Shown piece by piece: positions 1-19,038 of a DNA stretch of 64,000 nucleotides. Location: positions 1,488,001 to 1,552,000 of the forward strand of contig NZ_JBFMVT010000002.1 of NCBI RefSeq assembly GCF_040786275.1. The letters are read 5' to 3'. The DNA comes from Buttiauxella gaviniae. GTDB taxonomy: Bacteria > Pseudomonadota > Gammaproteobacteria > Enterobacterales > Enterobacteriaceae. The first letter of the stretch is position 1; the number at the start of each line of letters is the position of its first letter. Below the pieces are notes generated by a model. The model did not search any database. It had not been told where the DNA came from and saw nothing but the letters and a program-made list of their open reading frames with translations. Made by a program: the position numbers and the translations under genes.

Positions 1-530
1 TGCAAATGGATGTTGGTTTGGACACCGGCGATATGCTGTTTAAACTCGCTTGCCCGATTGAAGCCACGGATACCAGCGCAACGCTATACGACAAACTGGC
101 AAATCTTGGGCCGCAAGGATTGCTGGAAACGTTAAATCAACTGGCTACGGGCAATGCTAAACCCGAAGTTCAGAGAGAAGAATCAGTGACTTACGCTGAA
201 AAGCTCAGCAAGGAAGAGGCGCGTATTGACTGGTCACTTTCAGCGGTACAACTTGAGCGTTGCATTCGGGCATTTAATCCCTGGCCGATGAGTTGGCTGG
301 AAATTGACGGACAACCGCTTAAAGTCTGGCAAGCATCAGTCATTGATCAGCCTGCGAAAGCCGTACCAGGTACCATTCTTGAAACCACTAAACAGGGTAT
401 CCAAGTGGCAACGGGTGAAGGGATTTTAAATCTGGAGTCTCTTCAGCCAGCAGGTAAGAAAGCAATGTCCGCTCAGGATCTTCTGAACTCACGTAGCGAA
501 TGGTTTAAGCCAGGCGCACTTCTCGCCTGA
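1..530 (+). CDS. fmt: Methionyl-tRNA formyltransferase, 3' part
   Basis: Transfers a formyl group from 10-formyl-tetrahydrofolate to the methionine on initiator tRNA in the cytoplasm. The gene enters from the left edge in the frame that reads codons from base 3, so only about the last 175 residues of a protein usually near 315 are present. The fragment opens in the conserved GLDTGDM segment, which carries the catalytic aspartate, and continues through the C-terminal tRNA-binding domain ([19 protein letters not shown]). It ends at a TGA just before a hairpin terminator. In enterobacteria fmt follows def and precedes rsmB, as here. Identity is secure; the left end is cut by the window, not by mutation. 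Confidence 0.97.
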   Translation, partial: QMDVGLDTGDMLFKLACPIEATDTSATLYDKLANLGPQGLLETLNQLATGNAKPEVQREESVTYAEKLSKEEARIDWSLSAVQLERCIRAFNPWPMSWLEIDGQPLKVWQASVIDQPAKAVPGTILETTKQGIQVATGEGILNLESLQPAGKKAMSAQDLLNSRSEWFKPGALLA

Positions 531-547
531 GAAAAGAAATTCTTTAC

Positions 548-580
548 GCCCAGGCCAAACACCTGGGCATTTTTGTTTTT
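548..580 (+). terminator. Hairpin terminator after fmt
   Basis: The repeats GCCCAGG and CCTGGGC flank a short loop and are followed by a T-rich run (ATTTTTGTTTTT). This fits an intrinsic terminator, or partial attenuator, between fmt and rsmB. Confidence 0.75.
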
Positions 581-606
581 AAGCGCCGGAAAACCAGAGC
601 GTTGTT

Positions 607-1896
607 ATGAAAAAAACTCTAAATCTTCGCAGTATGGCCGCACAAACGATTGAACAAGTTGTGGAGCAAGGCCAATCACTCAGCAATGTGCTGCCTGGGA
701 TGCAACATAAAGTCTCTGATAAAGATAAAGCACTGCTCCAGGAAATTTGCTTTGGTGTATTGCGTACTCTGCCGCAACTCGAATGGTTGATCGGTAAACT
801 GATGTCGCGCCCGATGACAGGCAAACAGCGCACCATTCACTATTTGATTATGGTGGGTTTTTACCAGCTGCTTTATACCCGAATCCCAGCTCACGCCGCT
901 CTCGCAGAAACGGTTGAAGGGGCTGTAGCTATCCAACGCCAGTCGCTAAAAGGCTTGATTAATGGCGTGCTGAGGCAGTTCCAGCGTCAACAAGAATCAT
1001 TGATGGCAGAAGCGGCTAAACACGAAAGTCGTTTTTTGCATCCTTCCTGGCTATTGCAACGTCTGAAAAAAGCCTATCCGAATCAATGGCAATCAATTGT
1101 CGATGCAAATAACCAGCGGCCACCAATGTGGCTGCGTGTGAATCGCCAGCACCATTCTCGTGATGAGTGGATGGCGCTGCTGGTTGAAAACGGTTTAGAA
1201 GGCCACGCCCATCCGCAATACCGTGATGCAGTTCGTCTGGAAACCCCTGCGCCAGTCCATGCCTTACCGGGATTTGAGCAAGGCTGGGTAACTGTGCAGG
1301 ATGCTTCAGCACAGGGCAGCGTTGATCTGCTCGATCCGCAGGATGGTGATAAGATCCTCGATTTATGCGCCGCACCAGGTGGAAAAACTACGCATATTCT
1401 GGAAGCCGCACCTAAAGCACACGTGATGGCGGTTGATATTGATGAGCAGCGCCTGAAACGGGTGCATGAGAATTTGCAGCGTCTGGGTATGACCGCTGAT
1501 GTGAAAACCGGTGACGGACGTTTCCCGGAGCAGTGGTGTGGCGACCAACAATTTGATCGTATCCTGCTTGATGCACCATGTTCAGCTACCGGCGTTATTC
1601 GTCGTCATCCCGATATCAAATGGTTGCGTCGTGACAGAGATATCGCTGAATTAGCGGCTCTGCAAAAAGAGATCCTGGAAGCGATTTGGCCGAGACTGAA
1701 ATCAGGTGGCACATTAGTTTACGCTACCTGTTCTATCCTGCCCGAAGAAAACTGCCAGCAGGTCGCTGCATTCCTGGAAAAACATCCAGAGGCCAAACTG
1801 GTTGAAACTGGTACGCCAGAGAAACCAGGTATCCAGAATCTGCCGTCGCAAGAAGAAGGTGACGGCTTCTTTTACGCTAAGCTAATTAAAAGCTGA
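607..1896 (+). CDS. rsmB: 16S rRNA m5C967 methyltransferase RsmB
   Basis: Methylates C967 of 16S rRNA using S-adenosylmethionine. The protein has 429 residues, the same length as in E. coli. The first ~140 residues form a NusB-like RNA-binding domain. The SAM-binding motif [10 protein letters not shown] lies near residue 252, the conserved DAPCSATG near 322, and the ATCS motif with the nucleophilic cysteine near 372. The chosen ATG gives the usual MKK start. Downstream trkA starts 48 bases later, consistent with the rsmB-trkA co-transcription known in enterobacteria. Confidence 0.97.
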   Translation: MKKTLNLRSMAAQTIEQVVEQGQSLSNVLPGMQHKVSDKDKALLQEICFGVLRTLPQLEWLIGKLMSRPMTGKQRTIHYLIMVGFYQLLYTRIPAHAALAETVEGAVAIQRQSLKGLINGVLRQFQRQQESLMAEAAKHESRFLHPSWLLQRLKKAYPNQWQSIVDANNQRPPMWLRVNRQHHSRDEWMALLVENGLEGHAHPQYRDAVRLETPAPVHALPGFEQGWVTVQDASAQGSVDLLDPQDGDKILDLCAAPGGKTTHILEAAPKAHVMAVDIDEQRLKRVHENLQRLGMTADVKTGDGRFPEQWCGDQQFDRILLDAPCSATGVIRRHPDIKWLRRDRDIAELAALQKEILEAIWPRLKSGGTLVYATCSILPEENCQQVAAFLEKHPEAKLVETGTPEKPGIQNLPSQEEGDGFFYAKLIKS

Positions 1897-1944
1897 TTCA
1901 GGATTACTGAGTCTTAGGTTTCATCACCAATGAAGCTATAAATA

Positions 1945-3321
1945 ATGAAAATAATCATTCTCGGTGCGGGCCAGGTTGGCGGCACCCTGGCAGAAAACCT
2001 GGTGGGTGAGAACAACGATATTACGGTTGTTGATACTAATCAGGATCGCCTACGCAGTTTGCAGGATAAGTTCGATTTACGCGTTGTGCAGGGGCACGGC
2101 TCGCATCCTCGCGTTTTGCGCGAGGCCGGTGCTGATGATGCAGATATGCTCGTTGCGGTAACCAGTTCGGACGAGACGAATATGATTGCCTGCCAGGTTG
2201 CGTACTCACTTTTTAATACACCCAACCGAATTGCGCGTATTCGTGCCCCAGATTACGTGCGCGACGCCGAGCGTTTATTCAACGCTGAAGCGGTGCCAAT
2301 CGACCATCTTATCGCGCCAGAACAGTTGGTTATCGATAACATTTATCGCTTGATTGAATATCCTGGCGCACTGCAGGTTGTTAATTTTGCCGAAGGAAAA
2401 GTGAGCCTTGCCGTGGTAAAAGCCTATTACGGCGGTCCGCTAGTTGGGAATGCACTTTCGACTATGCGCGAGCATATGCCACATATCGAAACTCGCGTTG
2501 CCGCTATTTTCCGCCACGATCGTCCTATCCGTCCGCAAGGTTCAACTATTGTCGAAGCCGGGGACGAAGTCTTCTTCATTGCCGCCTCCCAGCATATCCG
2601 AGCGGTCATGAGCGAATTACAACGTCTTGAAAAACCCTACAAGCGCATCATGCTTGTTGGCGGCGGTAATATTGGTGCGGGTCTGGCGCAACGTCTTGAA
2701 AAAGATTACAGCGTCAAGCTCATCGAGCGCGATCCTCAGCGTGCCGCAGAACTTGCTGAAATGTTGCAAAACACCATCGTTTTTTATGGGGATGCTTCCG
2801 ATCAGGAACTTTTGGCCGAAGAACATATTGAGCAAGTCGATTTGTTTATCGCCGTCACCAACGATGATGAAGCAAATATCATGTCTGCCATGCTGGCTAA
2901 ACGTATGGGGGCCAAGAAAGTTATGGTTCTTATTCAGCGTAAAGCCTACGTCGATCTGGTACAAGGCAGCGTCATTGATATTGCTATTTCTCCACAGCAA
3001 GCAACAATTTCGGCACTATTGGGCCATGTGCGTAAAGCCGATATCGTTGGCGTTTCATCTTTACGGCGTGGTGTCGCTGAAGCAATTGAAGCGGTGGCTC
3101 ACGGTGACGAAAGTACGTCACGTGTGGTAGGTCGCTCTATTGATGAGATAAAACTTCCACCAGGCACAATTATCGGTGCCGTAGTCCGTGGCAATGATGT
3201 CATGATCGCCAATGACAACTTGCGCATCGAACAGGGTGACCATGTCATTATGTTCCTGACAGATAAGAAATTTGTTAGTGATGTGGAACGCCTGTTCCAA
3301 CCGAGCCCCTTCTTCCTGTAA
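1945..3321 (+). CDS. trkA: Trk potassium uptake regulatory subunit TrkA
   Basis: Cytoplasmic NAD(H)-binding subunit that gates the TrkG/TrkH potassium channels. The 458 residues contain two tandem RCK units. Each opens with a Rossmann glycine motif (GAGQVGG near residue 7, GGGNIGAG near 239) and is followed by a TrkA-C domain. The length matches E. coli TrkA. It lies directly behind rsmB and before mscL, so two osmotic-balance functions (K+ uptake and mechanosensitive release) sit side by side. No truncation or oddity is seen. Confidence 0.97.
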   Translation: MKIIILGAGQVGGTLAENLVGENNDITVVDTNQDRLRSLQDKFDLRVVQGHGSHPRVLREAGADDADMLVAVTSSDETNMIACQVAYSLFNTPNRIARIRAPDYVRDAERLFNAEAVPIDHLIAPEQLVIDNIYRLIEYPGALQVVNFAEGKVSLAVVKAYYGGPLVGNALSTMREHMPHIETRVAAIFRHDRPIRPQGSTIVEAGDEVFFIAASQHIRAVMSELQRLEKPYKRIMLVGGGNIGAGLAQRLEKDYSVKLIERDPQRAAELAEMLQNTIVFYGDASDQELLAEEHIEQVDLFIAVTNDDEANIMSAMLAKRMGAKKVMVLIQRKAYVDLVQGSVIDIAISPQQATISALLGHVRKADIVGVSSLRRGVAEAIEAVAHGDESTSRVVGRSIDEIKLPPGTIIGAVVRGNDVMIANDNLRIEQGDHVIMFLTDKKFVSDVERLFQPSPFFL

Positions 3322-3326
3322 TTTCT

Positions 3327-3356
3327 TAGGGCGGGTTAATCTCTCGCCCTATTAAT
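3327..3356 (+). terminator. Possible weak terminator after trkA
   Basis: The repeats TAGGGCG and CGCCCTA can pair, followed by TTAATCTTC. The stem is short and the T-tract poor, so termination would be partial. Confidence 0.4.
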
Positions 3357-3480
3357 CTTCATAATATAGAAACCATCATAAAATTAAGGAATTAGCCGTT
3401 AATTCTTATTTCCGCATGTAATGGCAATCGAGTCATCATTTGTTAGACTTATTAACGTCAGCCAGTACAAGGAGAGAAAA

Positions 3481-3894
3481 ATGAGCATGTTAAAAGAATT
3501 CCGCGAATTTGCGATGCGTGGAAATGTTGTCGATTTGGCAGTGGGTGTAATTATTGGTGCAGCATTCGGGAAAATCGTTTCTTCACTGGTTGCGGATATT
3601 ATTATGCCGCCACTTGGGTTGCTGATTGGGGGCGTTGATTTTAAGCAATTCGCCTTAACACTAAGACCCGCAGTAGGAGATGTTCCAGCAGTTGTAATGC
3701 ATTACGGTGTATTTATTCAGAATATCTTTGATTTCCTGATCGTTGCCTTTGCGATCTTCATGGCAATCAAAGTGATTAACAAACTGAATCGTAAGAAAAA
3801 AGAAGAACCAGCCGCACCACCTGCGCCAACTAAAGAAGAAGTATTACTCAGTGAAATTCGCGATCTGCTTAAACAGCAGAATGAGCGAATTTAA
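3481..3894 (+). CDS. mscL: Large-conductance mechanosensitive channel MscL
   Basis: Inner-membrane homopentameric channel that opens under membrane tension to relieve hypo-osmotic shock. I chose the ATG at 3481 because AAGGAGAG lies just upstream and the protein then begins [14 protein letters not shown], giving 137 residues, close to the usual 136. A longer in-frame start at 3421 exists but has no such ribosome site. The first transmembrane helix ([16 protein letters not shown]) and the second ([15 protein letters not shown]) are both clear. They are followed by the charged linker and C-terminal helical bundle. Confidence 0.97.
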   Translation: MSMLKEFREFAMRGNVVDLAVGVIIGAAFGKIVSSLVADIIMPPLGLLIGGVDFKQFALTLRPAVGDVPAVVMHYGVFIQNIFDFLIVAFAIFMAIKVINKLNRKKKEEPAAPPAPTKEEVLLSEIRDLLKQQNERI

Positions 3895-4111
3895 TTGCGC
3901 TAGCTAAAAATGGAAGGCCAGTGGTAAAAAAGCGATTTGCTTGTTTGCCACTGGCCTCCCAGTTACCACTTTTGACATGTTTTGCAGCACGTTGATAACT
4001 GCCCTTTCCTTTCTTGTTCTGCTCAATTCTTTGACGAAACAGCGGGTCATGTAATAACGCCTCGATGGCGTTATCCTTAATAACCCCTTTTTTATGTTGA
4101 TACTTGCTCAT
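3869..4111 (-). CDS. arfA: Alternative ribosome-rescue factor ArfA
   Basis: ArfA recruits release factor RF2 to ribosomes stalled on messages without a stop codon and backs up tmRNA. The start at 4111 gives [20 protein letters not shown], matching the family N-terminus; a start further upstream would add an unrelated extension. The full frame is 80 residues. A strong hairpin inside the 3' half (3911-3961) falls after the functional core ([17 protein letters not shown]). In E. coli such a hairpin makes the arfA message end without a stop codon, so the protein appears only when tmRNA is saturated. The reading frame overlaps the end of mscL by 26 bases in a convergent arrangement. Confidence 0.93.
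   Translation of the reverse strand: MSKYQHKKGVIKDNAIEALLHDPLFRQRIEQNKKGKGSYQRAAKHVKSGNWEASGKQANRFFTTGLPFLASAIKFAHSAV
3911..3961 (-). promoter_or_regulatory. Hairpin inside arfA, RNase III/terminator-like
   Basis: TGGGAGGCCAGTGG and CCACTGGCCTTCCA (read on the minus strand) can form a 14-bp stem with one G-U pair around a 23-base loop, followed by TTTTTAGC. It lies within the arfA reading frame. By analogy with E. coli arfA it should trigger termination or RNase III cleavage and produce non-stop messages. Confidence 0.8.
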
Positions 4112-4176
4112 ACAAACTCCAGAGTGATTAAAATAACGGCGCAAGTTTATGCCTGTGCACAACAGATCGCAATTTA

Positions 4177-4593
4177 TTATTTTCGCTGACTAGCCCCCTG
4201 CTCAAGCGCTTCCAGTATTGAACAATACGCGCTGCTGTGTGCGCTTCCACAACATGCATCGTTTAGTCGCTGTAAAGATCGACGCATATGCTGCAACTCT
4301 TTAATTTTAGATTCAACTTCGACAAGCCGTGACTGTACGATGCTCTTAGATTCCTGACAGGTGTGATGCTCAGGATCGATTCGGATCGAAAGCAGCTCAC
4401 GAATAGTTTCCAGCGTAAAACCTAATTGCTTGGCGTAACGGATAAACTTCAGGCGCTGCAAATCACTTTCGGTGTAAAGTCGAAATCCCCCCTCCGTTCT
4501 AACTTCGTGATCCATCATTTGCTGTTTTTCATAATAGCGAATGGTGTCAGGGGTGACATCCGCCAGTCTGGCTAATTCTCCAATACGAAACAT
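4177..4593 (-). CDS. zntR: Zn(II)-responsive MerR-family activator ZntR
   Basis: Cytoplasmic transcription factor that activates the zinc exporter gene zntA when zinc is in excess. The N-terminal helix-turn-helix ([22 protein letters not shown]) is typical of MerR proteins. A dimerisation helix follows, and the C-terminal metal-binding segment (HHTC and [11 protein letters not shown]) carries the zinc-ligand cysteines and histidine. The start at 4593 is preferred because GAGGA lies about six bases before it; the ATG two codons upstream would touch that site. It sits after the rplQ terminator with its own promoter space, as in E. coli. Confidence 0.95.
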   Translation of the reverse strand: MFRIGELARLADVTPDTIRYYEKQQMMDHEVRTEGGFRLYTESDLQRLKFIRYAKQLGFTLETIRELLSIRIDPEHHTCQESKSIVQSRLVEVESKIKELQHMRRSLQRLNDACCGSAHSSAYCSILEALEQGASQRK

Positions 4594-4721
4594 GATCATT
4601 CCTCATCAGCTTTATAAAGCACTCTGCACATTAAGCCGGAACTCTGCATAGTAGACACTGTGCGAACAGGAGATAATACAAAGATACGATGAATTGGTGT
4701 AGGAAGGGAAATTACAGATAT

Positions 4722-4748
4722 AAAAAAACCGGGCAAGCCCGGTTTTTT
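4722..4748 (-). terminator. Terminator of the alpha ribosomal operon
   Basis: A perfect CCGGGC/GCCCGG stem with a two-base loop is flanked by A and T runs. On the minus strand it ends in seven T residues just past the rplQ stop. It is a strong intrinsic terminator separating rplQ from zntR. Confidence 0.93.
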
Positions 4749-4762
4749 CACGTTACTACAGA

Positions 4763-5173
<411 letters not shown>

Positions 5174-5189
5174 TTAACCTGTGATCCGG

Positions 5190-6179
5190 TTACTCGTCAG
5201 CGATGCTTGCCGGTGGCCAGTTTTCCAGGCGCATGCCCAGAGACAAACCACGGGAAGCCAGCACGTCTTTAATCTCGGTAAGAGATTTTTTACCCAAGTT
5301 AGGCGTTTTAAGCAGCTCAACTTCGGTACGCTGTACCAGATCACCGATATAGTGGATAGCTTCTGCCTTAAGGCAGTTAGCAGAGCGGACAGTCAATTCC
5401 AGATCGTCAACAGGGCGCAGCAGGATCGGATCGAACTCTGGTTTCTCTTCTTTAACTTCTGGCTGACGAACATCACGTAAGTCAACAAAAGCTTCAAGTT
5501 GTTCAGCCAGAATGGTTGCCGCACGACGAATCGCCTCTTCAGGATCGATTGTACCGTTGGTTTCCATTTCGATGACCAGCTTATCCAGGTCGGTACGCTG
5601 TTCTACACGCGCTGCTTCAACATTGTAGGCAATTCGCTCTACAGGGCTGTAGCAGGCGTCGACCAGCAGACGACCAATTGGGCGCTCATCTTCTTCCGAA
5701 TGAATTCGGGCAGAGGCCGGCACATAACCGCGACCGCGCTGAACTTTGATACGCATACTAATAGATGCGTTCTCATCAGTCAGGTGGCAGATCACATGCT
5801 GCGGCTTGACGATTTCGACATCACCATCATGGGTGATGTCGGCTGCAGTCACAGGGCCAATGCCAGACTTATTCAGAGTAAGAATAACATCATCTTTACC
5901 TTGAACTCTTACCGCCAGCCCTTTCAGGTTGAGCAGGATTTCCAGGATATCTTCCTGTACGCCTTCTTTGGTGCTGTACTCATGTAGTACACCATCAATC
6001 TCAACCTCAGTCACCGCGCAACCCGGCATCGATGAGAGCAGAATACGGCGCAGTGCATTACCAAGAGTATGGCCAAAGCCACGCTCTAAAGGCTCAAGGG
6101 TCACCTTGGCGTGCGTCGAACTCACTTGCTCGATATCTACCAGGCGCGGTTTTAGAAACTCTGTCACAGAACCCTGCAT
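5190..6179 (-). CDS. rpoA: RNA polymerase alpha subunit
   Basis: Alpha subunit of RNA polymerase; dimerises to start core assembly and contacts upstream promoter DNA and activators such as CRP. It has 329 residues, the standard length. The N-terminal assembly domain spans about 1-235 ([19 protein letters not shown]). An acidic/proline linker follows, and the C-terminal DNA-binding domain (from about 250) contains the [14 protein letters not shown] helix-hairpin-helix and RLENWPP end. It is co-transcribed between rpsD and rplQ. Confidence 0.99.
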
Positions 6180-6204
6180 TGTGTCCTCTCTTTGGTACTA
6201 AGCT

Positions 6205-6843
<639 letters not shown>

Positions 6844-6856
6844 CTAAAAACGAGCG

Positions 6857-7249
<393 letters not shown>

Positions 7250-7262
7250 TCAATCACCCCGA

Positions 7263-7690
<428 letters not shown>

Positions 7691-7709
7691 GCATAGACAT
7701 ACAAAAGAT

Positions 7710-7732
7710 TGGCTGGCTAATCTAGCCAGCTC
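7710..7732 (-). terminator. Hairpin between rpmJ and rpsM
   Basis: GCTGGCTA and TAGCCAGC form an 8-bp stem with a three-base loop, followed on the minus strand by AATCTTTTG. It may weaken read-through from the spc operon into the alpha operon or act as a processing site. The T-tract is imperfect. Confidence 0.5.
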
Positions 7733-7765
7733 AACCCAACTTTGCAAGAAAAATATGCGAGATAA

Positions 7766-7909
<144 letters not shown>

Positions 7910-7912
7910 CTA

Positions 7913-9244
7913 TTAACGGCCGTAGCCTTTCAGATTCGCTTTCTTCAATGCAGACTCGTACTGACTAGACATCATCAGAGTTTGCACTTGAGCCATAAAG
8001 TCCATGATAACCACGACAACAATGAGCAGTGAGGTTCCACCGAAGTAGAAAGGCACCTTCATTGCGTCACGCATGAACTCCGGGATTAGGCAGATAAAGG
8101 TAATATACAACGCACCAACCAAAGTCAGGCGGGTCATTACTTTATCAATATACTTCGCCGTTTGTTCTCCCGGACGAATTCCTGGTACAAATGCACCGGA
8201 CTTCTTCAGGTTATCTGCTGTTTCACGTGGGTTGAAAACCAACGCCGTATAGAAGAAACAGAAGAAGATGATTGCAGACGCATAGAGTAACACATAAAGC
8301 GGTTGCCCAGGCTGCAAATACAGCGAAATTGTAGTCAGCCAGTTCCAACCGGTACCGCCCCCGAACCACGATGCAATCGTCGCTGGGAACAGAATAATAC
8401 TGGAAGCAAAAATTGCTGGAATAACACCAGCCATATTCACTTTCAGCGGTAAATGCGTGCTCTGCGCAGCATAGACACGACGACCTTGTTGACGTTTTGC
8501 GTAGTTTACCACAATGCGGCGTTGACCACGTTCAACAAAAACAACGAAGAAGGTCACTGCGAATACTAGTACTGCAACCAACAGCAACAGGAGGAAGTGC
8601 AGGTCGCCTTGCCGTGCTTGTTCGATAGTATGGCCAACGGCCGGCGGCAAACCCGCAACAATACCAGCGAAGATTATGATTGAGATACCGTTACCGATAC
8701 CACGCTCAGTAATCTGTTCGCCTAGCCACATCAGGAACATAGTCCCCGTGACAAGACTCACAACAGCAGTGAAATAGAATGCAAAGCCTGGGTTCAAAAC
8801 CAGGCCCTGCATACCAGGCATATTCGGTAAACCGGTAGCAATACCGATTGACTGGAATATTGCCAGCACCAGAGTGCCGTAACGGGTGTACTGGCTTATC
8901 TTACGACGTCCAGACTCCCCTTCTTTCTTCAACTCTGCTAACGCTGGATGAACCACCGTTAACAGTTGGATAATAATCGATGCCGAAATATACGGCATGA
9001 TACCCAATGCAAAGATAGAAGCACGGCTGAGAGCACCACCAGAGAACATGTTAAACATTTCAATGATAGTGCCTCGCTGTTGCTCAAGCAGTTTGGCAAG
9101 TACAGCGGCATCAATACCAGGGATCGGAATAAAAGAGCCAATACGGAACACAATCAGCGCACCGATAACAAACATCAGTCTGCGTTTCAGCTCGCCAAGC
9201 CCGCCTTTAGCACTTTGAAAATCTAATCCCGGTTGCTTTGCCAT
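7913..9244 (-). CDS. secY: Preprotein translocase channel subunit SecY
   Basis: Central pore of the SecYEG inner-membrane translocon, exporting and inserting proteins with SecA or the ribosome. It has 443 residues with ten predicted membrane helices. The first ([18 protein letters not shown]) and the cytoplasmic loop with the SecA/ribosome-contacting arginine segment are recognisable. It starts 7 bases after rplO, within the spc operon. Confidence 0.99.
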   Translation of the reverse strand: MAKQPGLDFQSAKGGLGELKRRLMFVIGALIVFRIGSFIPIPGIDAAVLAKLLEQQRGTIIEMFNMFSGGALSRASIFALGIMPYISASIIIQLLTVVHPALAELKKEGESGRRKISQYTRYGTLVLAIFQSIGIATGLPNMPGMQGLVLNPGFAFYFTAVVSLVTGTMFLMWLGEQITERGIGNGISIIIFAGIVAGLPPAVGHTIEQARQGDLHFLLLLLVAVLVFAVTFFVVFVERGQRRIVVNYAKRQQGRRVYAAQSTHLPLKVNMAGVIPAIFASSIILFPATIASWFGGGTGWNWLTTISLYLQPGQPLYVLLYASAIIFFCFFYTALVFNPRETADNLKKSGAFVPGIRPGEQTAKYIDKVMTRLTLVGALYITFICLIPEFMRDAMKVPFYFGGTSLLIVVVVIMDFMAQVQTLMMSSQYESALKKANLKGYGR

Positions 9245-9251
9245 CTGCTAC

Positions 9252-10385
<1,134 letters not shown>

Positions 10386-10390
10386 CTACC

Positions 10391-10753
<363 letters not shown>

Positions 10754-11287
10754 TTACTTCTTCTTAGCCTCTTTGGTACGCACGACTTCGTCGGCGTAAC
10801 GAACACCCTTGCCTTTATAAGGCTCAGGACGACGGTAGGCGCGCAGATCAGCAGCTACCTGTCCAATCATCTGCTTATCAGCGCCTTTCAGCACGATTTC
10901 AGTTTGAGTTGGACATTCAGCAGTGATTCCCGCTGGCAGTGGATGTTCAACGGGGTGAGAGAAGCCCAGGGCTAAACTAACCGCATTGCCTTTCACTGCT
11001 GCACGATAACCTACACCAACCAGCTGCAGCTTCTTAGTGAAGCCTTCGGTAACACCGATAACCATTGCATTCAACAGCGCACGAGTGGTACCCGCTTGGG
11101 CCCACGCGTTTGCAAAACCTTCGCGCGGAGCGAAAGTAAGTGCATTATCAGCGTGTTTAACTTCAACAGCATCGTTGATTGTACGAGTCAGCTCGCCGTT
11201 TTTACCTTTGATCGAAATAACCTGACCGTTGAGTTTTACCTCTACGCCAGCAGGAATAACGACCGGTGCTTTAGCAACACGAGACAT
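10754..11287 (-). CDS. rplF: 50S ribosomal protein L6
   Basis: Large-subunit protein near the factor-binding site. The 177 residues form two similar domains and contain the L6 signature ([13 protein letters not shown]) near the C-terminus. Confidence 0.99.
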   Translation of the reverse strand: MSRVAKAPVVIPAGVEVKLNGQVISIKGKNGELTRTINDAVEVKHADNALTFAPREGFANAWAQAGTTRALLNAMVIGVTEGFTKKLQLVGVGYRAAVKGNAVSLALGFSHPVEHPLPAGITAECPTQTEIVLKGADKQMIGQVAADLRAYRRPEPYKGKGVRYADEVVRTKEAKKK

Positions 11288-11300
11288 TTTATTCCTCCAA

Positions 11301-11699
<399 letters not shown>

Positions 11700-11723
11700 T
11701 TACTCCCGTGATTCAATTGGATA

Positions 11724-12029
11724 TTACCAGCTAGCCTTTTTCAAGCCAGGTACTTCACCGCGCATAGCGGCTTCACGAAGCTTAATACGGCTCAACCCGA
11801 ATTTGCCCACATAACCATGCGGACGACCAGTTTGGCGGCAGCGGTTACGCTGACGGGACGGGCTGGAATCACGCGGCAGAGACTGCAGCTTAAGAACCGC
11901 ATCCCAACGATCTTCGTCGGATGAGTTCACACCAGAGATGATAGCTTTCAATTCCTCGCGTTTAGCGCGGTATTTGTCGGCCAGTTTCACGCGAACGACT
12001 TCGCGTGCTTTCATCGATTGCTTAGCCAT
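11724..12029 (-). CDS. rpsN: 30S ribosomal protein S14
   Basis: Small-subunit head protein of 101 residues, chosen to begin at the ATG at 12029 ([19 protein letters not shown]). The frame stays open further upstream into rplE, but that extension is not S14. It lacks the CxxC zinc pairs of the short paralogue, so this is the zinc-independent form usual in enterobacteria. It sits 13 bases after rplE. Confidence 0.98.
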   Translation of the reverse strand: MAKQSMKAREVVRVKLADKYRAKREELKAIISGVNSSDEDRWDAVLKLQSLPRDSSPSRQRNRCRQTGRPHGYVGKFGLSRIKLREAAMRGEVPGLKKASW

Positions 12030-12042
12030 TAGTAACCCTACC

Positions 12043-13305
<1,263 letters not shown>

Positions 13306-13373
13306 CTAATGTCAACTACTACTTCGGGACCCATAATTAGGTCGTTAAAAAGCCCCATAAACGAGGGCGCGGC

Positions 13374-13402
13374 ATTATAACACCGGTTCCTGAATATGGG
13401 TA
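13374..13402 (-). promoter_or_regulatory. spc operon promoter
   Basis: On the minus strand a perfect TATAAT lies at 13379-13374, followed by a GC-rich stretch (GCCGCGCCC) typical of stringently controlled promoters. The -35 region (near TACCCA) is weak. Position and surroundings match the E. coli spc promoter as I remember it. Confidence 0.7.
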
Positions 13403-13404
13403 GA

Positions 13405-13437
13405 AAAAATAAACGGCTCATTTACTGAGCCGTTTAT
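13405..13437 (-). terminator. Terminator at the end of the S10 operon
   Basis: AAACGGCTCA and TGAGCCGTTT form a 10-bp stem with a short loop. Read on the minus strand it is followed by ATTTTTTC. It lies between rpsQ and the spc promoter. Confidence 0.85.
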
Positions 13438-13459
13438 TCGTTAGAGAAAGCTTACTGTA

Positions 13460-15388
<1,929 letters not shown>

Positions 15389-15392
15389 CTAC

Positions 15393-15674
<282 letters not shown>

Positions 15675-15687
15675 TTATCCTCTAAAA

Positions 15688-18083
<2,396 letters not shown>

Positions 18084-18102
18084 TCAATCGTCAATGACCT
18101 GA

Positions 18103-18435
<333 letters not shown>

Positions 18436-18440
18436 TTATA

Positions 18441-18492
18441 GACGAAAAAAATCACTACTCACACCCATTACGATTGATGGGGGAGTGTAATC
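18441..18492 (-). promoter_or_regulatory. S10 leader attenuator hairpin (L4 target)
   Basis: In the roughly 165-base leader ahead of rpsJ, the minus strand has ACACTCCCCCAT opposite ATGGGTGTGAGT, which can form an imperfect hairpin followed by seven T residues (18451-18445). This matches, from established knowledge, the E. coli S10 attenuator at which L4 and NusA cause premature termination. Confidence 0.7.
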
Positions 18493-18586
18493 GTTCATAC
18501 ATAGTTCCCCAATTGGGAACATTGTCGACAGTAACTTCACTGTCAGGTTCATATCGAACCAGCCGTCAATTAAGACAGGCCCGCGC

Positions 18587-18614
18587 ATTATACGTATTTG
18601 GTACGTTGATGCAA
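18587..18614 (-). promoter_or_regulatory. S10 operon promoter
   Basis: Minus-strand -35 TTGCAT (18614-18609) and perfect -10 TATAAT (18592-18587) are separated by 16 bases. A GC-rich discriminator (GCGCGGGCC) follows. It lies 46 bases after the gspB stop. Confidence 0.85.
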
Positions 18615-18659
18615 GCTAAATGCCACGTTTAAGTAGCTTCAATACTGTTTACGGAGAGA

Positions 18660-19034
18660 TTATTTGTCTTTCATTTCGTCAAGCGCTCTCTGTACATTTA
18701 ACCGCAGGGCTTCATTCTCTGCTGTTCCGGATTCATTCGTGCTTTCTACTGGCGCATCTGCAGTGTCATCGGGAATTTCTTCTGACGGTAAAGAGGCATC
18801 ATCAGACTCACCTGGGTTTTCTACTTCAACCTCTGCTACCGGTAGCGGCTGCTTTCTGAATACATAGCGCTGGTTTGAAATTTTAAAATCACTTTCTTTC
18901 ACAACGTCTGGCTCTTCTTTTATAGAGGCGAAACGTTGCAGCCAGTAGTAATGCCCATAATACCCACCAGCCAGACCAGCGATGAGTGCGCAAATACTCA
19001 GTGAAAAAGCAGCGATATTAAATAAACGATTCAT
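18660..19034 (-). CDS. gspB: Probable type II secretion accessory protein GspB
   Basis: Small inner-membrane protein of 124 residues. One hydrophobic helix lies at about residues 7-30 (FNIAAFSLSICALIAGLAGG), so most of the chain should face the periplasm. The rest is acidic and rich in Pro, Glu and Ser (NPGESDDASLPSEEIPDD). It starts 4 bases past the gspA stop, and the same position holds gspB in E. coli. In other species GspA and GspB form a complex that helps place the secretin in the cell wall. The assignment rests mainly on synteny and topology; I see no strong sequence motif. No terminator is evident between it and the S10 promoter. Confidence 0.7.
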   Translation of the reverse strand: MNRLFNIAAFSLSICALIAGLAGGYYGHYYWLQRFASIKEEPDVVKESDFKISNQRYVFRKQPLPVAEVEVENPGESDDASLPSEEIPDDTADAPVESTNESGTAENEALRLNVQRALDEMKDK

Positions 19035-19038
19035 ACTG

